Assembly: GCF_034424375.1 (NCBI RefSeq)
Contig: NZ_CP139965.1
Coordinates: 5,084,001 to 5,148,000, forward strand
Origin: Paraburkholderia kururiensis
Lineage (GTDB): Bacteria > Pseudomonadota > Gammaproteobacteria > Burkholderiales > Burkholderiaceae
Direction of reading: 5' to 3'
Length of the DNA stretch: 64,000 nt
The translations under genes and the position numbers were made by a program. Shown here one piece after another: positions 8,122 through 17,870 of the stretch. The notes beneath the pieces were generated by a model. It saw only the letters and a list, made by a program, of their open reading frames with translations, had not been told where the DNA came from and did not search any database. Positions within the stretch are counted from its first letter, which is position 1, and every line of letters starts with the position of its first letter.

Positions 8122-9351
8122 TTATACAAACCCGGCCGACAGCACCAGCTGCCCGTTCTCGTCGAACCGGTAGCGCCCGTCGGCCCAACCTTCTCCGAAC
8201 AGCAGCAGCACGCGGTCGTAGTACGGCACGGCCGTCTTCGCTGCGCGCGCCGCGTCGAGCATCGACGCTATGCGTGCGCGCTGGGCGTCGAGCGCTGTGA
8301 GGTCGCCGCTTGCGCGGAGGTAGGGCAGCAGGGCGGCGGAGAAACCCACGGGGCCGCTGCCCACGAGCGTGCCCTCCGCGGTCGCGACGCGCTCCGGCGG
8401 ACCGGCGTTCCCGTTCGACACGGCGCTGCGCATGCCGGCCAACGCGTCGAGCAGCGGTGCCGCCAGCGGGTCGCGCGGCGACGTCATGCCGGCCCACAGA
8501 TACACGCGGATCGCGTCGTAGCTGCCCACGTCGCCTTTCGCGGGGTCCACGATGAAGCCTTGTCCCGCACGCCATGCGAGCCAGTCGGGCACGAAGCCGT
8601 GTGGCGAGGCGGCTGCGATCATGCGCACGGTGTTGTCGGCGATGCGTTCCCACGGACCGGCGGGGTCTTCGATCGCAAAGCGCCGCAAGAGCGGCAACGG
8701 CAGATAGCTGGGGTTCAGTCGCCACGTGCCTTCGGCTGGGGTGAAGCCGTGTTCGCCCGGCAGCAGCATGGGGCCGAGGCCCGGCAGGTCGGCCACCTCG
8801 CGCTGCGCGATCTGCGGGAGCAACGCCCGGCCGCTCTCCGCGTAGCGCCGTTCGCGCCAGAGGCGCCCCGCTTCGAGCAGCGCGTAGGCGATCCACGCAT
8901 CGGCGTCGGATGCGGAATTGGCGTCCAGCACGCCGTAGCTGCCGTCGGCCTTGCGGCCCCATTGCCACGCGGGCAGGCGCGCATCGAGCTTGCCTTCGCA
9001 GAGATTGTTCGCGGTCCAGCCGAGCACGGTGTCGAAGGTCGCGCGGTCGTTGGCCACGAGCGCGAAGAAGAGCGCATACGACTGTCCTTCGGACGTGCTT
9101 TGCTGCTCAGGCGTCGTGAAGTCGATTACGCGTCCGTCGGTTTGTATCTGCGAGTCGACGAAGGCTTTCCAGTCGGGCCACGTTGCGTCGGCGGGCGAAG
9201 CGGCCCATGCCGCGCGCGGCAGCATGCCGTTCAGGCACAGCAGGGCGCACGCGCGCAGCAGATGCCGGCGCGATGGCGCGTGGCGTGCGCCATCGCGGGC
9301 CGTGCTTTGCGCGGTTGCCGTTGCATCGGCGAAAGAAGGGCGAAACGCCAT
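8122..9351 (-). CDS. bcsZ: Glycoside hydrolase family 8 endoglucanase (BcsZ-like)
   Basis: Secreted endo-1,4-beta-glucanase of 409 residues. The signal region has a twin-arginine-like SRRHLLRA followed by a hydrophobic stretch ending in AAWA, then the mature part begins near WPDWKAFVDSQIQTDGRVID. The GH8 signature TSEGQSYALFFALVANDR carries the catalytic acid Glu, and the C-terminal half has DWLAWRAGQGF and GDVGSYDAIRVYLWAGM. Start taken at ATG 9351; the longer open frame upstream lacks family features. BcsZ normally sits in a cellulose synthase operon, but no bcsA/B/C is seen here. Beside a WecA-like gene it may act on a surface polysaccharide; that is inference. Confidence 0.88.
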   Translation of the reverse strand: MAFRPSFADATATAQSTARDGARHAPSRRHLLRACALLCLNGMLPRAAWAASPADATWPDWKAFVDSQIQTDGRVIDFTTPEQQSTSEGQSYALFFALVANDRATFDTVLGWTANNLCEGKLDARLPAWQWGRKADGSYGVLDANSASDADAWIAYALLEAGRLWRERRYAESGRALLPQIAQREVADLPGLGPMLLPGEHGFTPAEGTWRLNPSYLPLPLLRRFAIEDPAGPWERIADNTVRMIAAASPHGFVPDWLAWRAGQGFIVDPAKGDVGSYDAIRVYLWAGMTSPRDPLAAPLLDALAGMRSAVSNGNAGPPERVATAEGTLVGSGPVGFSAALLPYLRASGDLTALDAQRARIASMLDAARAAKTAVPYYDRVLLLFGEGWADGRYRFDENGQLVLSAGFV

Positions 9352-9553
9352 CGGGGTAGGTCTTCGGTGCAGGACGATGACTGCGCGGCATGCGAAGCCG
9401 CCCGTATTGTGGCGCATGTTTGTGGCGCGCCGGCCGTTGCGGCGCAGCGCACGTTTCCGCAGACGCTCGGTATCATGCGCTATTCCCGCCCCTGTGAAGA
9501 CGCGCGGCCCGCGGCGGCGTGGCGCGCACGAACGTTTTTCGGAAGGTAACAGC

Positions 9554-10531
9554 ATGCTCGTCAATTGCGTGGCCTATCAGGAAGGCCGAAGGCTCGGCAC
9601 GATCGATATCGAAGACGTCAGCGAGTACGTCAAGAAGCCCGACTGCTTCGTCTGGGTGGCGCTCAAAGACGCGGAGCCCGCAGAGCTCGACAAGATGAAG
9701 GAGGAGTTCAGCCTGCACGAACTCGCTGTGGAAGACGTGCGGAACCAGCATCAGTCGGCGAAGATCGAGGAGTACGGCGAGTCGCTGTTCGCCGTGCTGC
9801 ACACGGTGGAGATGGACGACGACGGCGAACTCGTGATCGGCGAAGTCGATGTGTTCGTCGGGCCGAACTACGTGCTTTCCGTGCGCAGCCGCACGCGTCA
9901 CGGTTTTCAGGCGGTGCGCGAGCGCTGCGAGCGTGAGCCCGAGTTGCTCAAGCTCGGTTCGGGCTTCGTGCTGTACGCGCTGATCGACCATATCGTCGAT
10001 GGCTATTTCCCGGTGCTCGAAGCCATGGGCCTTCAGCTCGAGGAAATCGAAGACCGCATCTTCGAACGTCATGATCTTTCGGCGTCGCGCGGCATCATCG
10101 AAGACCTTTACTCGATGAAGCGCCGGCTCGTGGTGCTTCAGCATCACATCACGCCGCTGCTCGAAGCGGTGAGCAAGCTCACGGGCGGTCGCATTCCGCA
10201 GCTCTGCACCGGCATGCAGGCGTATTTCCGCGACGTCTACGATCACCTCGAACGCGTCGTGCGCGCCATCGACGGCCGCCGCGAAATGACGGTGACGGCG
10301 ATCCAGGTGAACCTTGGCATGATCTCGCTTGCCGAGAACGAGGTGACCAAGCGGCTCGGCTCCGTGGCAGCGCTCTTCGCGGTGCCCACGATGATCGCGG
10401 GCATCTACGGCATGAACTTTCAGAGCATTCCGGAGCTGCACTACAAGTACGGTTATCCGGTCTGTCTTGCCGTCATGGCGGCCATCGACATCGTGTTGTG
10501 GCTGCGATTTCGCAAGGCGGGGTGGTTGTAA
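9554..10531 (+). CDS. corA: CorA-type magnesium/cobalt transporter
   Basis: Inner-membrane divalent cation channel of 325 residues. The long cytoplasmic N-terminal domain is acidic (EDVRNQHQSAKIEEYGE region). The C-terminus has two membrane helices with the diagnostic GMN motif (IYGMNF, Gly286-Asn288) between them. Start is ATG 9554 with GGAAGG about 8 nt upstream; the open frame extends much further 5-prime but over the cellulase leader with no homology. It is divergent from the cellulase gene and appears to be a single-gene unit. Confidence 0.95.
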   Translation: MLVNCVAYQEGRRLGTIDIEDVSEYVKKPDCFVWVALKDAEPAELDKMKEEFSLHELAVEDVRNQHQSAKIEEYGESLFAVLHTVEMDDDGELVIGEVDVFVGPNYVLSVRSRTRHGFQAVRERCEREPELLKLGSGFVLYALIDHIVDGYFPVLEAMGLQLEEIEDRIFERHDLSASRGIIEDLYSMKRRLVVLQHHITPLLEAVSKLTGGRIPQLCTGMQAYFRDVYDHLERVVRAIDGRREMTVTAIQVNLGMISLAENEVTKRLGSVAALFAVPTMIAGIYGMNFQSIPELHYKYGYPVCLAVMAAIDIVLWLRFRKAGWL

Positions 10532-10668
10532 CGCCGCGGTAGCGCCCTTGCCGCCCGCCCGTCTTGCGCCCGTGTGGGGAACGGAAATCTCCAGCAAGAC
10601 AGCGTAACCCACGATTTGACGTTCTTCGGCAGCATACCGGTCCAGTGCAATTTGACTGGACCCACGCC

Positions 10669-11680
10669 ATGACTTCCGGACCCGCTCGCCCGGAGAGTTC
10701 GCTCCCTGCCTGCCGTACTTTCGACGTTGCCGCGCCTGCGCAGGGGCGGCCCGCTGCCGCGTTCGTGATGTCGCCGGCACTGGGCGACACGCTGAATCTG
10801 CTCGTCGTCGCACATAACCTCGCACGTTCCGTGCTGGCGCGTGCAGATCTATGGCGATCATGCGCACGCGCTGGCGCACTGGTTCCCTCATCTTCCCACT
10901 TCGCGCGCGCTCGCAGCCGGCGCAGCCGTGCGGGCGCTCGAACCGTTTCAGGTTGTCGTGCAAATGCATCGCGACCGGCCGCTCGCCGATGCCGGCGCCT
11001 GGCACAAGGGCTTCGTTCATCTGCATGAGGCCGAGTACGCGGACAACGCCGACTGCATGGCGCAACGCTTTGCGGGCTTCGCGGCCACGCGGTTCGGGCT
11101 GCCGCGCGCCGTTGCGACCAACGGCATGCAGGCGCCGCCCGGACTGGTGTTTCGCCGCCATGCCAGGCGCGTGGCGATTCATCCGGAGGCGAGCAGCGCC
11201 GACAAGCGCTGGCCGCCCGCGCGGTTCGTCGCACTGGCGCGGCGTCTGGAAAGAGCGGGGTTGGAGCCCGTGCTCGTCGTGCACGAGCGCGAACGTGCGC
11301 GCTGGCCCCTGACGGGCGTCGCGATGCCGGTCCTGCGCTCGTTCGACACCACCACGGCGCTTGCCGACTGGCTCTACGAGTGCGGCTGGTTCATCGGCAA
11401 CGACTCGGGCGTAGGGCATCTCGCGTCATCGCTTGGGGTGCCCACGCTTTCCGTGTTCCGGCGCAAGCGCGTCGCGCAACGCTGGCGGCCCGGCTTCGCG
11501 CCGGGAGCGATCGTCTATCCGCCGTGGTGGCTGCCCACGGCGGCACTGAAGGAGCGGTGGTGGCGCGAATCCATTTCCGTCGCGCGTCTTTTCTCCGCCT
11601 TTTGCATGCTCCGCACGCGCGTCGTGGCCATGAACGGCTGCGGTGCGCCGGAAGGCGCACGGCAGGAGGTCGGCACATGA
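10669..11680 (+). pseudogene. Glycosyltransferase family 9-like gene with a frameshift
   Basis: The N-terminal part (from ATG 10669) reads MTSGPARPES and contains FVMSPALGDTLNLLVVAHNLARS, which aligns with the start of the intact paralogue just downstream. After about 10830 the matching sequence continues in another frame (YGDHAHALAHWFPHLP onward) to the stop at 11680. Between the two matching parts lie 10 nt where the paralogue has 12, so the frame is broken. The C-terminal half keeps FIGNDSGVGHLASSLGVPTLSVF, the nucleotide-sugar site of heptosyltransferase-like enzymes. A product starting at GTG 10841 would lack the N-terminal motif. It may be a pseudogene or a sequencing error; the stop overlaps the next ATG (ATGA). 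Confidence 0.75.
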
Positions 11681-12603
11681 AAGCGGCACTTGCGCGTGCG
11701 TCCTCGATTGCCGTCGTGATGTCGCCTGCCATCGGCGACACGCTGTTGACGATGGTGCTGGTCAACAACCTAGTACGAAACGGTCATCGGCCCGTGGTGT
11801 TCAGCTGGGTGGTGAGCGATCTTGCCGAGTGGTTCCCCGAGGTCGATGTGCGGCACGAGCGCACGTGCCGCGACACATTCGACCTCGTGATCGAGCTGCG
11901 CGCGACACCGTTCGGCACGTCGCTCGTGAGCCCAGAGGGCCGGCATTGCGAGCTGGTGCGTCTCGACGCCTTCCGCACACGTCGACACATGATCGACATG
12001 TTCCTCGCGGCTGCGCGCGACGGTTTCGGGCTCGCACGCATTACGCGCGAAAACGGCATCGCGATGCCTCATCACGTGCGGTTTCGTGTGAACGAGCGGC
12101 GTGTGGCGATCCACCCCACTGGCAGTCACATCGAGAAGATCTGGCCGCAGCGCAAGTTCGTGGCGCTCGCGAAAAAGCTCGTGCAGCGCGGCTATGAACC
12201 GACCTTCCTCGTCGCGCCGGCCGAACGCGATGCGTGGCAGCACGACCATGAGGCATCGCGCAGTCTGCGTTCGTTCGATCGTCTCGCCGACGTGGCCGCG
12301 TGGATTGCCGAGTCGGGCTGGTTCATCGGCAACGATTCGGGGCTCGGGCATCTCGCTTTGGCGCTCGGTGTGCCCACGCTCACGCTCTTCATGCGCCGGG
12401 GTATTGCGCTGACCTGGCAGCCGAAGTGGGGGCGCGGCGCCATCGTGCTGCCACGCAATCTCGTGGTGGGCGTATTGAAGGAGCGCTACTGGACCGTTGC
12501 GTTGAGTGCACGCCGCGTGCTGCATTCATTCGAGCAACTGACCCGCGGCGATCCGCACGGCTCACATAAAAACACGCTCACGACGTTCGCTGATCCCACA
12601 TAG
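11677..12603 (+). CDS. Glycosyltransferase family 9 (heptosyltransferase-like)
   Basis: Cytoplasmic GT-B type protein of 308 residues related to ADP-heptose:LPS heptosyltransferases. It shows SIAVVMSPAIGDTLLTMVLVNNL at the N-terminus, VAIHPTGSHIEKIWPQRKFVALAKKL in the middle and FIGNDSGLGHLALALGVPTLTLF near residue 215. ATG 11677 overlaps the preceding broken paralogue by 4 nt, so the two were one operon. The acceptor is unknown; no LPS core cluster is adjacent. Start choice is supported by the paralogue alignment and the ATGA junction. Confidence 0.85.
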   Translation: MKAALARASSIAVVMSPAIGDTLLTMVLVNNLVRNGHRPVVFSWVVSDLAEWFPEVDVRHERTCRDTFDLVIELRATPFGTSLVSPEGRHCELVRLDAFRTRRHMIDMFLAAARDGFGLARITRENGIAMPHHVRFRVNERRVAIHPTGSHIEKIWPQRKFVALAKKLVQRGYEPTFLVAPAERDAWQHDHEASRSLRSFDRLADVAAWIAESGWFIGNDSGLGHLALALGVPTLTLFMRRGIALTWQPKWGRGAIVLPRNLVVGVLKERYWTVALSARRVLHSFEQLTRGDPHGSHKNTLTTFADPT

Positions 12604-12604
12604 T

Positions 12605-12628
12605 GAGGCCGTGCGCTGCTGCGGCCTC
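12605..12628 (+). terminator. Weak terminator-like hairpin after the glycosyltransferase
   Basis: GAGGCCG (12605-12611) pairs with CGGCCTC (12622-12628) with a 10-nt loop, immediately after the stop at 12603. No T-run follows, so this is a weak candidate. Confidence 0.25.
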
Positions 12629-12753
12629 GCCGCATCATGGATAGTCCCTATGCGCGGCGCTGTTCGCCGCGTCGTTATCCCGGACGGGAAGGTTTGCGTA
12701 CCTTCGGAAACCGCAGACCGCCCACAGGAAGAAACAACGCTCCGGGGGACTTC

Positions 12754-14394
12754 ATGTTGAACAACATCACCATTCGCGGTGGCCTGACGCTGGTCATCGG
12801 TGTCTTCGTCGCGTTCCTGCTGACCGTGATCGGCGTCGGCTTCGGCGCGCTCAAGCTCGCGAACAACGGCATCGAAGACGCGCAACGCAGTGCCGCCGCG
12901 CTATCGAGCCTGCGCACGAGTTCGGAGAAGCTGCTGCGCGTGCGTCTTGCGCTCGGCAGCTACGAGACGCTCTTCAGCGTCGGCAAGCAGACCGACACGC
13001 TGTTGCCCGCCGCGCACAAGGTGCTCGAAGACTCGACGCGCGAATTCCAGAGCTACGCTGCGGGTCCGTTTTCGAGCGACGAGGAACAGCGCCTCGCGCA
13101 GACGGTGGCCAAGGCGCGCGCGGCGCTCGTGAACGATGCGATCGAGCCTGAATTCAAGGCGCTCAACGACTACGACTTCACCACCTTCCGCAAGATCCAG
13201 GGCGAGACGGCCGACGGCTACTACGCCGCCTACGCGAAGGCCATCGACGCGCTCGACCGCGTGCAGGCCGACAAGGGCCAGCGCGAGGCGCAGGCTGCCG
13301 CTACGCGTTTTCGCCTGCTGACACTCCTGTTCGGCGCGATCGGCGCCGTGGGCGTGGCGATCGGGCTCCTGGCGCGCGTCGGGCTGTCGTCGGCGGTCAT
13401 CAAGCCGGTGAATCGCACCATCGACCACTTCCGCAGCATCGCAGCCGGCGACCTGACGGTGAGCGTGCATTCGAAATCGCGTAACGAGATGGGGCAGTTG
13501 CTCGCGGCGCTCGCGCAGATGCGCGACGGACTCGTGGACACCGTCTCGAAAGTGCGCGGCACCACGAGCGCGATCACGCACGGCGCGAACGAAATTTCAG
13601 CGGGCAACGCGGACCTGTCGCAGCGCACCGAGCAACAGGCGGCCGCGCTGCAGGAAACGGCCGCGAGCATGGAAGAACTCTCGGCGACGGTGAAGCAGAA
13701 CACCGACAACGCGCGTCAGGCGAGCCGTCTTGCGCAAACCGCGCTCGACACGGTGGTGCGCAGCGGCGACGTCGTCACGCGCGTGACGGAAACGATGGAA
13801 GGCATCACGGACTCGTCGCGCAAGATGGCCGAGATCATCGGCATGATCGAGGGCATCGCGTTCCAGACCAACATCCTCGCGCTCAATGCGGCCGTCGAAG
13901 CGGCTCGCGCGGGCGAGCAGGGCCGCGGCTTCGCGGTGGTCGCCGCCGAAGTGCGCAGCCTCGCGCAGCGCTCGGGCACGGCTGCCAAGGAGATCAAGGA
14001 ACTGATCGGCGAATCCACGGCGAAGGTCGAGCAGGGCGCAACGCTCGTGGGCGACGCGCGCCGCACCATGCAGGACGCGATGGAATCCGTCACGCGCGTG
14101 ACGAGCATCATGGGCGAGATCGAAGCGGCGGCGCTGGAGCAGAGCGACGGCATCGAGCAGATCAACAAGGCCATCGCGCAGATCGACGAGGTGACGCAGC
14201 ACAACGCGGCGCTCGTGGAGGAAGCGGCGGCGGCCGCGAAGTCGCTCGAATCGCAGGCCGACGTGCTGCGCGAAGCGGTGGCCGTGTTCCGGCTTGCCGA
14301 GGGCGAGCGGCCGGCACGCACTGCTGTGGCGCCTGTTCGACCTGGGCGCAGCGAGCGCGGGCAACTCACGGGCGTGGCTGCGGCTGCCGTGTAG
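12754..14394 (+). CDS. Methyl-accepting chemotaxis protein
   Basis: Inner-membrane chemoreceptor of 546 residues. A first membrane helix (about residues 8-30) is followed by a periplasmic four-helix-bundle-like sensor region, a second helix near 190-212 (LLFGAIGAVGVAIGLLARVG), a HAMP domain (IKPVNRTIDHFRSIAAGDL), and the signalling domain. The hairpin tip reads IAFQTNILALNAAVEAARAG, as in all MCPs that bind CheA/CheW. No C-terminal NWETF-type methyltransferase tether is present. Start ATG 12754 gives a normal signal anchor; the open frame upstream has none. Ligand unknown. Confidence 0.93.
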   Translation: MLNNITIRGGLTLVIGVFVAFLLTVIGVGFGALKLANNGIEDAQRSAAALSSLRTSSEKLLRVRLALGSYETLFSVGKQTDTLLPAAHKVLEDSTREFQSYAAGPFSSDEEQRLAQTVAKARAALVNDAIEPEFKALNDYDFTTFRKIQGETADGYYAAYAKAIDALDRVQADKGQREAQAAATRFRLLTLLFGAIGAVGVAIGLLARVGLSSAVIKPVNRTIDHFRSIAAGDLTVSVHSKSRNEMGQLLAALAQMRDGLVDTVSKVRGTTSAITHGANEISAGNADLSQRTEQQAAALQETAASMEELSATVKQNTDNARQASRLAQTALDTVVRSGDVVTRVTETMEGITDSSRKMAEIIGMIEGIAFQTNILALNAAVEAARAGEQGRGFAVVAAEVRSLAQRSGTAAKEIKELIGESTAKVEQGATLVGDARRTMQDAMESVTRVTSIMGEIEAAALEQSDGIEQINKAIAQIDEVTQHNAALVEEAAAAAKSLESQADVLREAVAVFRLAEGERPARTAVAPVRPGRSERGQLTGVAAAAV

Positions 14395-14452
14395 GCGTTC
14401 AGGCGCGGTTGCCTGAGACCTGCCTGCAATGGCAGCGGAGCGGATTGCCCGC

Positions 14453-15238
14453 CTAGATCTGCTCCCGCCCGAACGCGGCCAGCCTGCCGAGGTCGAGCAC
14501 GGTGATCTGGTTGTAGGCCAGCTGCACGGCGCCCATGCGTTCCAGCGTCTGCAGCGCCTGATTGATGCGCTGGCGCGATACGCCAACCAGTAGCCCCAGC
14601 TCTTCCTGCGAAATCGCAAGCGTGGGGCCGGTGTCCGGATAGAGGTCCGGATTAAACAGCTGCGCCAAGGCCTGGGCCACGCGAGCGTCCACGTCGAGCA
14701 GCCGGCTGTTCTGGATCGACGCGATGAACTCGCCCATGCGATTGTTCAGCTGGCGGATCACGAATCCGTTGAACGGCAGGCTGGTATTGAGCAGCGTGTG
14801 AAACGTGGCGGAAGGCACGAACATCACGAGCGAGCGCTGGATCGTCACCACGTCGTACTTGCGCAGTTCCCGCTTGATCACGCTGCCTTCCCCGAACCAG
14901 CCGCCCGACGGCACGCCCGAAAGCGTGCAGCTGCGCCCGTCCGGGTTGCAGATCGCGAGCTTCAGCAGCCCGGTATGTACGCCGATCCAGTAAGCCGAGG
15001 GCTCCAGCCGGCGCGCCACCCATTCGCCCGCCTCGTGATACCGCGCCTCGCCCGTTTCCACCACGAGCGCCTGATGCTCCGGCGCGAGTGCGCGAAACCA
15101 GGCGCTGCGCGCAAAGAGCGCCGCGCGCTGCTCCAGTGACGCGAGCGGCTCAGTGGCGGCCGCAACACGGTCGGATGCGTCAGACGAAAGCCGTTCTTGC
15201 GGCAGATCATGATCCGGGTGGTTCAAAACGGCACTCAT
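14453..15238 (-). CDS. Crp/Fnr-family transcriptional regulator
   Basis: Regulator of 261 residues with an N-terminal cyclic-nucleotide-binding-like beta-barrel (about residues 45-160, including GVPSGGWFGEGSVIK) and a C-terminal winged helix (ISQEELGLLVGVSRQRINQALQ). No FNR-type cysteine cluster is visible. It is divergent from the acyl-CoA ligase gene with 188 nt between starts, so it may control that gene or itself; that is inference from layout only. Effector unknown. Confidence 0.88.
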   Translation of the reverse strand: MSAVLNHPDHDLPQERLSSDASDRVAAATEPLASLEQRAALFARSAWFRALAPEHQALVVETGEARYHEAGEWVARRLEPSAYWIGVHTGLLKLAICNPDGRSCTLSGVPSGGWFGEGSVIKRELRKYDVVTIQRSLVMFVPSATFHTLLNTSLPFNGFVIRQLNNRMGEFIASIQNSRLLDVDARVAQALAQLFNPDLYPDTGPTLAISQEELGLLVGVSRQRINQALQTLERMGAVQLAYNQITVLDLGRLAAFGREQI

Positions 15239-15426
15239 GGAGGGCGGTCCGTCAATCTGTGCGGGCGCGGCCGGCGGGGCGGCGCCCGATGGGCGAATCT
15301 GTCGCTTCGATGACAGACTCCAAAATGGGCGGTGCGGTAGCCTCTACCGCGATAAGAAACATAACGCCCGAAGCTGACGGGAACCTGATGACATATCGGA
15401 CATAAGGGACACATGGAGACGCTGCA

Positions 15427-17088
15427 ATGACGCACATTTTTGAGGAGGGGCTCGGCCGGCGCGAGGCGAATTACGTCGCGCTCACGCCGATCGATTTCAT
15501 TGCGCGCGCCGCCGAGGTCTACGGCGACCGCCCGGCCATCGTGTATGGCGAGACGCGCCGCAACTGGCGCGAGACCTACGAGCGCACGCGGCGCCTTGCC
15601 AGTGCGCTTACCCGCGTGGGCGTGGGCCACGGCGATACCGTCGCGGTGCTGCTGCCGAATATTCCCGAGATGGTGGAGGCGCACTTCGGCGTGCCGATGG
15701 CGGGCGCCGTGCTCAATGCACTGAATACGCGGCTCGACATCGCGTCCATGCTCTTCATGCTGCGGCATGGCGAAGCGAAGGTGCTGATCGTCGATACCGA
15801 GTTCGGCGACTTCGCGCATCGCGTAGCACTCGAACTGCCGCACGTGCGCATCGTCAGCGTGGCCGACGTGCAGCCCGCCGAGCCCGGCAAGTTCCCGAAC
15901 GCGACGGACTACGAGGCGTTCCTCGCGCAGGGCGACCCCGGCTTCGTCTGGACGCCGCCCGCCGACGAGTGGGACGCCATTGCGCTCAACTACACGTCGG
16001 GCACCACCGGCGACCCGAAGGGCGTGGTCTACCACCATCGCGGCGCGTACATGAACGCGCTCTCCAACATCCTCGAATGGGACCTGCCCAAGCACTGCGT
16101 CTACCTTTGGACGCTGCCCATGTTCCACTGCAACGGCTGGTGCTTCCCGTGGACCGTGGCGGCGCGGGCGGGCGTGAACGTCTGCCTGCGCCGCTTCGAA
16201 GCACGCTACGTGCTCGACCTGATTCGCCGCGAAGGCATCACGCACTACTGCGGCGCGCCGATCGTGCAGAGCGCCATCGCGAACGCGCCGGCCGAATGGC
16301 GGGAAGGCATCACGCAGAAAGTCCACGCCATGGTGGCGGGGGCCGCGCCCGCGCCGGCCGTGATCGCGAAAATGAAGGAAATCGGCTTCGACCTCACGCA
16401 CGTCTATGGCCTGACCGAGGTGTACGGCCCGGCTGCCGTCTGCGCGAAACAGGCCCACTGGGATGCGCTCGACGACGACGAACGCGCGCGCCTCAACGCG
16501 CGCCAGGGCGTGCGCTATCACCTCCAGGCCGGCGTGACCGTGCTCGATCCCGATACGCTCGAGGCCGTGCCTGCCGACGGCGAAACGCTCGGCGAAATCA
16601 TGTTCCGCGGCAACATTTGCATGAAGGGCTACTTGAAGAATGAGCAGGCCACCGAGGAAGCCTTCCGTGGCGGCTGGTTCCACACGGGCGACCTCGGCGT
16701 GCTGATGCCCGACGGCTACGTGCGCATCAAGGACCGCCGCAAGGACATCATCATTTCGGGCGGCGAGAATATTTCGAGCATCGAGGTGGAAGACGCGCTG
16801 TACCGTCATCCCGCCGTCGCCGTGGCGGCCGTGGTCGCGATGCCGGACCCCAAGTGGGGCGAAGTGCCGTGCGCCTTCGTCGAGTTGAGGGAGGGCGCGA
16901 GCGTGACCGTCGAGGAGATCATCGCGCACTGCCGCCTGTTCCTCGCCGGCTACAAACTGCCGAAGGTGGTGCGTTTCGGCGAGTTGCCGAAGACCTCGAC
17001 CGGCAAGATCCAGAAATTCCAGCTACGCATGGCGGTGGGCTCGGATCGCGCCATCGACCTCGCAGGGGATCCGCCGCCTAAAGGCTGA
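15427..17088 (+). CDS. AMP-dependent acyl-CoA synthetase
   Basis: ANL-family enzyme of 553 residues that adenylates a carboxylic acid and forms its CoA thioester. Visible signatures are the P-loop YTSGTTGDPKGVVYHH, the A5 region VYGLTEVYGP, the A7/A8 hinge TGDLGVLMPDGYVRIKDRRKD and the A10 lysine PKTSTGKIQKF. The overall sequence resembles medium-chain/methylmercaptopropionate-type ligases (DmdB-like), but the substrate cannot be fixed from sequence alone. Divergent from the Crp/Fnr-type gene; no beta-oxidation partner is adjacent. Confidence 0.9.
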   Translation: MTHIFEEGLGRREANYVALTPIDFIARAAEVYGDRPAIVYGETRRNWRETYERTRRLASALTRVGVGHGDTVAVLLPNIPEMVEAHFGVPMAGAVLNALNTRLDIASMLFMLRHGEAKVLIVDTEFGDFAHRVALELPHVRIVSVADVQPAEPGKFPNATDYEAFLAQGDPGFVWTPPADEWDAIALNYTSGTTGDPKGVVYHHRGAYMNALSNILEWDLPKHCVYLWTLPMFHCNGWCFPWTVAARAGVNVCLRRFEARYVLDLIRREGITHYCGAPIVQSAIANAPAEWREGITQKVHAMVAGAAPAPAVIAKMKEIGFDLTHVYGLTEVYGPAAVCAKQAHWDALDDDERARLNARQGVRYHLQAGVTVLDPDTLEAVPADGETLGEIMFRGNICMKGYLKNEQATEEAFRGGWFHTGDLGVLMPDGYVRIKDRRKDIIISGGENISSIEVEDALYRHPAVAVAAVVAMPDPKWGEVPCAFVELREGASVTVEEIIAHCRLFLAGYKLPKVVRFGELPKTSTGKIQKFQLRMAVGSDRAIDLAGDPPPKG

Positions 17089-17255
17089 TCGCGCGGGGGC
17101 GCCCGCCTGCGGGAAGGGCGGCAAACGGGGATTCGAAACAAGGACTCGAAACACCTCGTAAGCTCCTCGCAAAGACTGTCGCTGTTCGGCGGGCCTTGCA
17201 CGGCCCGCTGAACGGATCATTGGTCGCAAGTCAACTGCACGACCTCCGACTTGCG

Positions 17256-17870
17256 ATGAAGATTCTCCGGTATGCCTGTTTCGGCGCGCTCCTGCTGTTC
17301 CACGCGAGCGCCCATGCGACGAGCTTCGACTGCAGCAAAGGCCGCTCCGTCACCGAGCGCATGATCTGCAGCAACGACGACCTCTCCCAACTCGACGACG
17401 AACTCGGCAAGCTCTACTGGGCCATACGCCGCCATACCGCCGACCGCCGCGCCTTTCTCGCCGACAGCGACAGCAAGTGGCTCTGGCGCGAGCACAACTG
17501 CACGGATCGCGACTGTCTCGTCACCTGGTACCACGGGCGCATCGAGGAACTGCGGCGCAAAGCGGAAAGCCTGAAGGCGGCGCAGGTGCCTGCTTTGGCC
17601 GAGGCGGCGTCCGCCGGTGCGGCCGCGCGCGCTCGTTCTGCGCCGGTGTCCGGGGCCGGGTCCGGTTTGGTGACTCGGCTTTCGGCGAGCGCGGCCGTGG
17701 AGCCTGTCGAACCGCTTCAATGCACCGCAGCCGACCCCGGCCTCGTCGTCCACGCCGGGTGCAGCACGATTCTGGACCGCACGACGGGCTGGCGGCGCGA
17801 ACAACACGACGGCGACGCAGACTGGTTCTGCGGCCTCGCGATGGCGGTTTCGCCGGCGGTTTCGGATTAG
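17256..17870 (+). CDS. Secreted protein with LprI-type N-terminal domain
   Basis: 204-residue exported protein. A clear signal peptide ends at HASAHA (about residue 21). It is followed by the LprI/DUF1311 pattern FDCSKGRSVTERMICSNDDLSQLDDELGKLY, with conserved cysteines and acidic helix. LprI-domain proteins are linked to lysozyme inhibition in some bacteria, but most have unknown roles. The C-terminal half is Ala-rich and low in recognisable features, with several cysteines. Start ATG 17256 is chosen because it gives the signal peptide directly. Confidence 0.75.
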   Translation: MKILRYACFGALLLFHASAHATSFDCSKGRSVTERMICSNDDLSQLDDELGKLYWAIRRHTADRRAFLADSDSKWLWREHNCTDRDCLVTWYHGRIEELRRKAESLKAAQVPALAEAASAGAAARARSAPVSGAGSGLVTRLSASAAVEPVEPLQCTAADPGLVVHAGCSTILDRTTGWRREQHDGDADWFCGLAMAVSPAVSD

